The position numbers were made by a program, and so were the translations under genes. From Pontixanthobacter sp. CEM42 (GTDB taxonomy: Bacteria > Pseudomonadota > Alphaproteobacteria > Sphingomonadales > Sphingomonadaceae), in the NCBI RefSeq assembly GCF_017812015.1, contig NZ_JADQTN010000001.1, positions 33,501 to 97,500 on the forward strand: a stretch of 64,000 nt of DNA, read 5' to 3'. Under the pieces are notes generated by a model, which searched no databases, was not told where the DNA came from, and saw nothing but the letters and a program-made list of their open reading frames with translations. The first letter of the stretch is position 1. Each line of letters opens with the position of its first letter. This document shows, in pieces, positions 1 through 6,844 of the stretch.

Positions 1-2
1 CT

Positions 3-1148
3 TTGCTCGACTATTCCAAAGTCGGCATCGAGGCGGTGTTCGGCAGCATGGATGACAACCCGTTCACTAACACTTTTGTTATCGCAGCGCTGCCGGTGAT
101 TGTGTTCTTCGCGGCGATTGTGTCGATCCTTTATCACTGGGGCATCATGCAGCGGCTGGTCCGCTGGGTTGGCGGCGCGATTGGCTGGATCACCGGGATC
201 AGCAAGGTCGAGGCACTGGGTAGCGCAGCCAATATCTTTGTTGGGCAGTCGGAAAGCCCGCTCGTCGTGCGTCCCTATCTAGCCGCTTTGACGCCTAGCA
301 AGTTGTTCACGCTGATGGCTGTAGGCATGGCCGGTGTCGCGGGGACGATTCTGGCAGCTTATGCCAGCTTCATCGGATCGGATGCAGTGCCGTTCCTGCT
401 CGCTGCGGCCTTTATGTCGGCGCCGGGCGGCATCCTGATGGCAAAGATCATTATGCCTGATGATGAGAGCGAACTCGCGCGTGACGCGGCTGAGTTGGCC
501 GGTGTGGAGCCGGAGAAAATTGAATTGCCCGATGCGCGGATCAGCGCAGAAGGACCAGGCGCATTGGTCGAGGGCGGCAAGCCACATGAAGTCGAAGTGG
601 CCGAAACATTCGAGGAGGGGCACCGTCCCGCCAATGTGATCGAGGCTGCGGCGCAAGGCACGCAGACCGGCGTTAAGCTCGCAGTCGCCGTTGGTGCGAT
701 GGTGATGGTGTTTGTGGCGCTGGTTGCGCTGGCAAACGGCATTCTCGGCGGTGTCGGTGGATGGTTCGGTTACCCCGATGTCAGCTTCCAGCAATTGATC
801 GGCTATGTCTTTGCTCCGGTGATGTTCCTGCTGGGCGTTCCTTGGGAGCAAAGCCAGATCGCAGGCGGATTGTTCGGCACAAAAATCGTGCTCAACGAGT
901 TCGTTGCGTTCATCAATCTTGGCGCAATGGGGCCGGAAGTGCTTGGGGATCGCAGCCGTGCGATTGTCACTTTTGCGCTGTGCGGCTTTGCCAATTTCAG
1001 CTCGATTGCGATCCAGATGGCGGTGACGGGCGGTCTCGCGCCCAACCAACGTCCGGTCATTGCCAAGCTGGGTCTGCGCGCTTTGGCGGCAGGCTCGCTG
1101 GCCAATCTCATGAGTGCCGCTCTGGCGGGGCTATTTCTTCCGCTTTGA
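3..1148 (+). CDS. Concentrative nucleoside transporter (NupC/CNT family), 5' end outside window
   Basis: This is the larger C-terminal part of a sodium- or proton-coupled nucleoside uptake protein of the inner membrane. The visible 381 residues are a series of hydrophobic helices with a gate/core region (GQSESPLVVRPYL) and the C-terminal segment GFANFSSIAIQMAVTGG that is characteristic of CNT transporters. A charged loop of about 60 residues lies in the middle (around 155-215), somewhat longer than usual. Family members are about 400-430 residues, so roughly the first 30-50 residues lie before base 1. The TTG at position 3 is therefore not a convincing start. The next gene follows after 12 bases and is probably cotranscribed. 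Confidence 0.88.
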   Translation: MLDYSKVGIEAVFGSMDDNPFTNTFVIAALPVIVFFAAIVSILYHWGIMQRLVRWVGGAIGWITGISKVEALGSAANIFVGQSESPLVVRPYLAALTPSKLFTLMAVGMAGVAGTILAAYASFIGSDAVPFLLAAAFMSAPGGILMAKIIMPDDESELARDAAELAGVEPEKIELPDARISAEGPGALVEGGKPHEVEVAETFEEGHRPANVIEAAAQGTQTGVKLAVAVGAMVMVFVALVALANGILGGVGGWFGYPDVSFQQLIGYVFAPVMFLLGVPWEQSQIAGGLFGTKIVLNEFVAFINLGAMGPEVLGDRSRAIVTFALCGFANFSSIAIQMAVTGGLAPNQRPVIAKLGLRALAAGSLANLMSAALAGLFLPL

Positions 1149-1160
1149 GGAGATCGTCCA

Positions 1161-2030
1161 GTGTCTGCTTTGGTGATGGCTCTGTCTCTTGCTACCGCTC
1201 CGGCACCATGTGAGCCGCTGCCGGCCTGGGAAGACGTCGCGAACGAGGCGCACGGCAAATATCTGATTTTTGGTGAAGCGCACGGTTCTGCCGAAGCGCC
1301 GGACGCGGTGGCAGAATATGTGTGTGCGGTCGCCGAACAGGGTCCAGTGCTTCTTGCCATCGAGTTTTCTGCTGCAACCGATGATGGCTTCCAGCGCGCT
1401 TGGGCGGCGTCGCCCGGTGAGTTTCGTGAAGCCCTATTCGCGGAAATCCCTGAATGGGGTCAGAGGCAAGATGGTGTCGCAAGCGGCGCTATGCTGTCTA
1501 TGCTTGAGAGACTGCACGTTCTCAAATCGTCAGGTCGCGCAATCGATATCGTTGCATTTAACGGCGCCAAGAATGATGCTCAGCGTGCTGCCTTTGCAGA
1601 GCTGCCAGGTCAGGAATCGCATGAGGCCGCGCAGGCCGCGAATATCCGCGAAGCGGCCCAAATGCGCGCCTATCGGCACGTTGTCGTGCTCGTCGGCGGT
1701 CTGCATGCGCAAAAGTCTCCGACTACGGTTGGATCTCATGCGATCCGGCCCATGGCCATGCTGCTTGATCGAAAAGAGCAGGTGATCAGCTTGCGGATGA
1801 ATACCGCGGGAGGCGAGAGTTGGAGCTGCCAATTGCGCGAAGGGCTGGAAATCGATCCGAGCAAGCCCGTCACCGACGAGATGATTGATTGCAGAGCATA
1901 TAGTGAAGTCGCATCGCGGGAAGTGCTCGAGCGCGGCCTCTATCTTGATGATCGTCTCTACCCCGGAAGATATGACGGTGCCTTCGCACTAGGGCCAATC
2001 ACGGCCTCTGCGCCGGCTGCGATTGACTAA
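1161..2030 (+). CDS. Probable exported EreA/ChaN-like protein of unknown function
   Basis: The protein has 289 residues with a short hydrophobic N terminus that could be a signal peptide ending near APAPC. The motif FGEAHGS (about residue 33) and the later GGLHAQK (about 178) resemble the paired glutamate/histidine motifs of the erythromycin esterase-like, ChaN and TraB/TIKI superfamily, which bind metal or haem or hydrolyse small molecules. That assignment rests on motifs only. The start is GTG at 1161, chosen because GAGGAGA lies about 8 bases upstream. It follows the nucleoside transporter by 12 bases, which suggests one transcript. No substrate can be inferred. Confidence 0.6.
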   Translation: MSALVMALSLATAPAPCEPLPAWEDVANEAHGKYLIFGEAHGSAEAPDAVAEYVCAVAEQGPVLLAIEFSAATDDGFQRAWAASPGEFREALFAEIPEWGQRQDGVASGAMLSMLERLHVLKSSGRAIDIVAFNGAKNDAQRAAFAELPGQESHEAAQAANIREAAQMRAYRHVVVLVGGLHAQKSPTTVGSHAIRPMAMLLDRKEQVISLRMNTAGGESWSCQLREGLEIDPSKPVTDEMIDCRAYSEVASREVLERGLYLDDRLYPGRYDGAFALGPITASAPAAID

Positions 2031-2082
2031 CCCAAAAGCGGGTTTATTGCGCGGCGCGGCCATATCGCGCTAGAAAGACAAC

Positions 2083-3000
2083 ATGACTGACATTGCATCC
2101 GTTTCGATTGCTCGCCCGCTGTCCGAAGTTGCAGAGGAGCTACGTTCCAGCTTTGCCGAGTATGGTTTCGCGGTGATCCGCGACCACGGTATCTCCGCCG
2201 ATCTGATCGCACGCGCCGAGAAGATGTCCAAGGTGTTCTTCGCTCTACCCGAAGATGTGAAGCGGGCGTACATCCTGAAAGATGGCGGCGGTGCGCGCGG
2301 TTACACGCCGTTCGGGACGGAGAAAGCCAAGGACGCGAAGGTCCATGATCTGAAAGAATTCTGGCATGTCGGGCGCGATTTGCCCGAGGGACATGAACTG
2401 TCCGAATTCATGGCGCCCAATATCTGGCCCAGCGAAGTCGATGGCTTTCGAGAGACGTTCGAAACGCTCTATGCCGCTTTTGAAGAAGCTGGCGGGCGCG
2501 TGCTGCGCGCAGTTGCTCTGGGCCTCGGGCTTGAAGAGGGGTTCTTCGACGCAACGGTTAAAGATGGCAACTCGGTGATGCGCTTGTTGCGGTATCCTCC
2601 ATTGGAGGGCGCAGAGGCCGAAGGCGCAATTCGCGCGGCCGCACATGGTGACATCAACACTATAACTCTGCTGCTGGGTGCAGAGGAAGCCGGGCTGGAA
2701 CTGCTCAAGGCTGATGGCGAATGGCTGGCGATTGATCCGCCAGAGGGAGCGCTGGTCGTCAATATCGGCGATATGCTCGACCGGCTAACCAATGGCCGGC
2801 TGGTGTCGACAACGCACCGTGTGGTGAATCCGAAAGGCGATGCAGCCTATCGCGCACGCTATTCGATGCCGTTCTTTCTGCATTTCCGGCCCGATTATGT
2901 GATCGAAACGCTACCGTCATGCGCAGACGACGACTCGCCTGAACCAATTTCGAGTCACGACTTCCTGTTGCAGCGACTCCGAGAGATCAATCTCGCCTGA
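2083..3000 (+). CDS. 2-oxoglutarate/Fe(II)-dependent oxygenase, isopenicillin N synthase family
   Basis: A 305-residue soluble oxygenase of the isopenicillin N synthase/gibberellin oxidase type. It has the N-terminal DIOX domain (FAVIRDHGIS near residue 30) and a double-stranded beta-helix domain. The metal triad is visible as His188 and Asp190 in AAHGD and His245 in STTHRVVNP. The co-substrate arginine is probably the one in RARYSMPFF. Family members hydroxylate or desaturate diverse small molecules, and the substrate cannot be deduced. It stands alone between the upstream pair and the TonB receptor, with AGAAAG as a weak ribosome binding site. Confidence 0.88.
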   Translation: MTDIASVSIARPLSEVAEELRSSFAEYGFAVIRDHGISADLIARAEKMSKVFFALPEDVKRAYILKDGGGARGYTPFGTEKAKDAKVHDLKEFWHVGRDLPEGHELSEFMAPNIWPSEVDGFRETFETLYAAFEEAGGRVLRAVALGLGLEEGFFDATVKDGNSVMRLLRYPPLEGAEAEGAIRAAAHGDINTITLLLGAEEAGLELLKADGEWLAIDPPEGALVVNIGDMLDRLTNGRLVSTTHRVVNPKGDAAYRARYSMPFFLHFRPDYVIETLPSCADDDSPEPISSHDFLLQRLREINLA

Positions 3001-3051
3001 TTCGGTCTAAAATTGCCACTGGTTACAAATGGAATCAGATTAGTTGACTCG

Positions 3052-3069
3052 TGTTGCAATGCAGCAACA
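3052..3069. promoter_or_regulatory. Candidate operator: perfect inverted repeat TGTTGC-N6-GCAACA
   Basis: The 257-base gap before the large TonB receptor gene contains a perfect palindrome with 6-base arms TGTTGC and GCAACA around AATGCA. It sits in AT-rich DNA about 190 bases before the ATG. Such a repeat is a plausible repressor site. It contains GTTGCAAT, also found upstream of feoA and of the second TonB receptor in this window. The rest of the gap holds no gene. A promoter is expected there, but no -35/-10 pair could be assigned with confidence. Confidence 0.35.
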
Positions 3070-3257
3070 TGATAAATACTCATAAAAACAATGATTTAAC
3101 GTACAGCTAACAGCCTGTGCATAAGAATCTGTGCACCCGTCATGATCCGGTCATAAAAACTCTTTTGCGCGTAATGTATCGCTTCTAACGGGCGCATATT
3201 GAATACGTTACTGCCGCTTTTCGTCACGTTCAGATCGTCAAATAGGGACTGTCTCTC

Positions 3258-6200
3258 ATGAAACTCAAATATCTCTTGGCTGCCAGTGTTGTCAGCCTCT
3301 CCGCAACGGCCATGGTGGCCGCTCCGGCTTCGGCTCAGCAGATTACTTCGGGCGTTGAAGGCCAAGTAACCGACGCTGACGGTGTTCCGCTTTCAGGTGC
3401 AACAGTTGTTGTTACCGACACGCGTACCGGCCAGACCCGTACGCTATCTTCGGACACAAACGGTACTTTCCGCGTATCGTCGCTGGTCCCTGGTGGTCCA
3501 TACACCATCACGGCAACCGCGGCTGGCTACGAAGGCCAAAGCGTTGAGGGTCAGTTCGTCACCGTTTCGGGTAACAGCGATTACACCTTCCAACTTTCGC
3601 CATCGACTGGTGATGACAGTGTCATCGTGGTTACTGGTGAGCGCGCCAATGTGCAGCAGCTCGCAGTTGGCCCGGGTTCGGCATTCAGCACCGAAACACT
3701 CGAGACCTTCCCAAGCCTTAGCCGTGACGTTCGTGACGTTATCCGACTTGACCCGCGCGTGAGCCTTGACCGCGCCAACGAAGTTGACCGGATTTCGTGC
3801 CTTGGCGGTAACGACCGTTCGAACACTTTCACCGTTGACGGTATCGTCCAAGCCGACGTTTTCGGCCTGAATGGCACTCCGTTCGCAGCGCGTAACGCTC
3901 TGCCACTGCCATTCGATGTAGTTCGCGAGACTTCGGTTGAATTCGCACCATTCGACGTCGAATATTCGGACTTCACTGGCTGTTTGGTCAACGTTGTTAC
4001 CAAGTCGGGTACTAACAAGTTCCACGGTAGCGCTTTCTATACGTTCCGTAGCGACGACCTTCGCGGCGATTCGCTGGACGGTGTTGCAGATGTTGTATCG
4101 CCATTCGAAGAAAAGCGTTGGGGTGCTACCCTTGGCGGACCGATCATTCCTGATCGCTTGTTCTTCCAGCTTGGTTACGAAGAAACCGATCTTGGCAATG
4201 CCAACGAGTTCGGCCCATTCGGCGGCGGTTTCGCCAACGAAGCGAACTTCGTGACCCAAGCTCAGTTCGATCGTTTTGCTGACATTGCCAACCGCGTTTA
4301 CGGTCAGGATGTTGGCGGTTACCCGATCACACTGCCTGAATCTTCGGTTCGCTACTTCGGTCGTCTCGATGCGTACATCAATGACGATCACCGTTTGGAA
4401 GCGACGTATCAGCGTCTTGAAGAAACCAATGTCGAGAGCGACACTGGCGGCCAGGAACTGACTGGTCTGAACAGCTTCGAAGACGAAGGTACCGTGTCAG
4501 ACTATTACTCGGTTCGTTTGTATTCGAACTGGAGCGACAAGGTTTCGACCGAACTGCGCCTCAGCCGTGCTGACGTTTCTGACGTTCAGGGCCCAGTTGG
4601 CTTCGGCGAAGCGCAATCGGGTGCTCCGACTGTTCGCTTGACTGTTGGTCTCGACAACGAAACGAACGGCCTGATCCCTAACGGTCAGAACGGCCGCCTC
4701 AGCACTGGCCCTGGCATCTTCCGTTCGGCCAACGCGCTGATCAGCCAAGTTGACCAAGCCAAGTTCCAAATGAACTATGACGGCGGTGCTCACCAACTGA
4801 AGATTGGCGCAGAGATCAACTCGCTCGACGTGTTCAACCTGTTTGCGATCAACGCAACCGGCACAATCTTCTTCCGTAACCTCGATGATTTCGAGAACGG
4901 CATTGTTGCATCGGGCGGCTTCTCCAGCGTCTTCGCTGGTGCTGACGATCTGGTAAATGGCGGTCTGGGTGGTGCTACTATCCGTGCCACACCAACGGGC
5001 GACATCAACGAAGCATCGGCTACCTTCAAGCGTCAGATCTATTCGGTTTACGCTCAGGACGAATGGCAGGCGACGGATCAACTGGGTATTACCGCAGGCC
5101 TTCGTGTCCAGTGGTTCGCCGGTGACGCACCGCGCGCTAACCCGACCTTCTTTAGCCGTTACGGTTTCACCAATCGCAACGGTTTCGGTCGCCTCGACCC
5201 AATTCTGCTGCCACGTCTGTCGGCAACCTATGAGTTTGATAACTCCGGTTTCCTCAGCAACTCGCGCCTAACTGGTGGTGTTGGCATCTTCTCTGGTGGT
5301 GATCCGGTCGTGTATTTCTCGAACGCGTTTTCCAACAACGGTTTCTCGACCGGTGAAGGCGATACGTTCGACGGACCATGTGCTGGTCTTCAGGATGCAA
5401 ACGGTAACTTCAGTGTTCTGAACGGTGGCCAGTTCACCGGCATTCCAGCCTGTGCGATTACTGCTGCTTCGGGTCAGGCCGCTGCTGGTCTGGCTGATAC
5501 ACAGTCAACCGATCCGAACTTCAAAGTTCCAACGGTTACTCGTGCAAACCTTGGCTTTGCATCGAATCTGGGCACTGATACCGGCTTCTTCAGCGACTGG
5601 CGTTTGAACCTCGATTATATCTATAGCCGCTTCAACAACACGCTGAACTTCGTCGATCTGTCGCAAACTCCGGACATTCGCACCAATAACGGTTTCACCG
5701 TTGACGGTCGTCCGATCTATGCCGCAATCGATCCGACAGCGAACGGCTGTAATGCAACACTGGCAGGTACTGGCGGCACACCGCCGACATACACCAACGT
5801 CACTGCGGCATGTTTCAGCACACGTCGTGATGATGAAATCCAGCTGACCAATGGCCCAAGCTATGACAGTCACGTTGCTTCGTTCTTGCTGTCGAAGAAC
5901 TTCGATGGTGGTATCTTCACTGACGGCGGTAGCGTGTTCATGCGCTTCGGTTATGCGTTCACCAACTCGAACAACAACCGGAACAATGGTTCGTCGACGG
6001 CTACATCAAGCTTCGATGTGACTGCAGCGTTTGATCGTCAGAATCCTGCGATTTCGACATCGAATAACGAAACCCGTCACAACATCACAGCGGCTGTTAG
6101 CTTCCGTGAAGAGTTCTTCGACGACTACTCCACCAACCTCGGTATCTTCTTCCGGGCCAGCGAAGGTCGGCCTTACAGCTTCACCTTCGACGGTGGTGGC

Positions 6201-6776
6201 GTCTTCAACGACAGCTCTTCGGGTAACGACAACGCTCTGGTCTATGTCCCAACGGGTCCGGGCGATGCAAACCTGACTGACTTCAGCGGTCAAGGCTTCT
6301 CGGCCACGCAAATCGCGGCACTGCAAGCCGCTCAGGACGCAGCGGTTAACTCGCTGACAAGCTATGTCGCTGCATCGGGTTGTGAATTCACGGCTGGTGC
6401 TTCGATTACGCGGAACACATGCCGTAATCCTTGGACATACGATTTGGATCTGCGCTTCAGCCAAGAACTGCCGTTCATCGGTAAGCTGACTGGCGTAGCT
6501 GACGATCGGATCGAACTGTTCGCGGACTTCGACAACTTCCTGAACTTCATCGATGACGGCGCCAACATTCGCCGTACTCGCGGTGACTTCGTCGATCTGG
6601 TTGATACCGGCGTTCGCGTGGACGATCCTGACAATCCAGGCAGCACGATTTCGGTTGGCGGCGTTGATAGCCAGGGTCGCTATGCGATCAGCGGTTTCAA
6701 CCCTGATGATCAATTCAACATCGGCACGACTTCGTCGATCTGGCGTATTCAGGTTGGTGTTCGTTACGAATTCTAA
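3258..6776 (+). CDS. Large TonB-dependent receptor with carboxypeptidase-regulatory-like N-terminal domain (Oar-like)
   Basis: An outer-membrane receptor of 1172 residues. Residues 1-26 form a signal peptide with an ASA cleavage motif. Residues about 29-110 are a carboxypeptidase regulatory-like beta-sandwich domain (GVEGQVTDADGVPLSGATV). Then come a plug domain (about 120-260) and a very long beta barrel ending in VGVRYEF with the terminal phenylalanine typical of outer-membrane proteins. The architecture matches Oar-like receptors, whose substrates are mostly unknown and may be large polymers or peptides. Codon use differs from neighbours, rich in CGT, GGT, GTT and AAC, as in highly expressed genes. 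It is monocistronic: a long upstream region and a strong terminator flank it. Confidence 0.93.
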   Translation: MKLKYLLAASVVSLSATAMVAAPASAQQITSGVEGQVTDADGVPLSGATVVVTDTRTGQTRTLSSDTNGTFRVSSLVPGGPYTITATAAGYEGQSVEGQFVTVSGNSDYTFQLSPSTGDDSVIVVTGERANVQQLAVGPGSAFSTETLETFPSLSRDVRDVIRLDPRVSLDRANEVDRISCLGGNDRSNTFTVDGIVQADVFGLNGTPFAARNALPLPFDVVRETSVEFAPFDVEYSDFTGCLVNVVTKSGTNKFHGSAFYTFRSDDLRGDSLDGVADVVSPFEEKRWGATLGGPIIPDRLFFQLGYEETDLGNANEFGPFGGGFANEANFVTQAQFDRFADIANRVYGQDVGGYPITLPESSVRYFGRLDAYINDDHRLEATYQRLEETNVESDTGGQELTGLNSFEDEGTVSDYYSVRLYSNWSDKVSTELRLSRADVSDVQGPVGFGEAQSGAPTVRLTVGLDNETNGLIPNGQNGRLSTGPGIFRSANALISQVDQAKFQMNYDGGAHQLKIGAEINSLDVFNLFAINATGTIFFRNLDDFENGIVASGGFSSVFAGADDLVNGGLGGATIRATPTGDINEASATFKRQIYSVYAQDEWQATDQLGITAGLRVQWFAGDAPRANPTFFSRYGFTNRNGFGRLDPILLPRLSATYEFDNSGFLSNSRLTGGVGIFSGGDPVVYFSNAFSNNGFSTGEGDTFDGPCAGLQDANGNFSVLNGGQFTGIPACAITAASGQAAAGLADTQSTDPNFKVPTVTRANLGFASNLGTDTGFFSDWRLNLDYIYSRFNNTLNFVDLSQTPDIRTNNGFTVDGRPIYAAIDPTANGCNATLAGTGGTPPTYTNVTAACFSTRRDDEIQLTNGPSYDSHVASFLLSKNFDGGIFTDGGSVFMRFGYAFTNSNNNRNNGSSTATSSFDVTAAFDRQNPAISTSNNETRHNITAAVSFREEFFDDYSTNLGIFFRASEGRPYSFTFDGGGVFNDSSSGNDNALVYVPTGPGDANLTDFSGQGFSATQIAALQAAQDAAVNSLTSYVAASGCEFTAGASITRNTCRNPWTYDLDLRFSQELPFIGKLTGVADDRIELFADFDNFLNFIDDGANIRRTRGDFVDLVDTGVRVDDPDNPGSTISVGGVDSQGRYAISGFNPDDQFNIGTTSSIWRIQVGVRYEF

Positions 6777-6802
6777 TTCGTAGATCACTACCGAAACAGA
6801 AG

Positions 6803-6832
6803 CGGCGGCTCCTTAATGGGAGCCGCCGTTTT
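6803..6832 (+). terminator. Rho-independent terminator after the TonB receptor
   Basis: Arms CGGCGGCTCC (6803-6812) and GGAGCCGCCG (6819-6828) pair perfectly around the loop TTAATG and are followed by TTTT. It lies 26 bases after the receptor stop and just before the end of the convergent histidine kinase gene, so it may insulate both. Confidence 0.92.
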
Positions 6833-6844
6833 CGTTTGTGCGGC

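Noticed and set aside
2031..2060. Possible terminator AACCC-N6-GGGTT after the EreA/ChaN-like gene
   Set aside because: The stem is only five pairs and has no T-run; too weak to annotate.
3444..4391. Long open frame (315 codons) on the minus strand inside the TonB receptor gene
   Set aside because: Antisense shadow of a highly biased gene; no domain or export signal was seen, and similar shadows occur along the same gene (e.g. 4497-5081 and 6006-6788).
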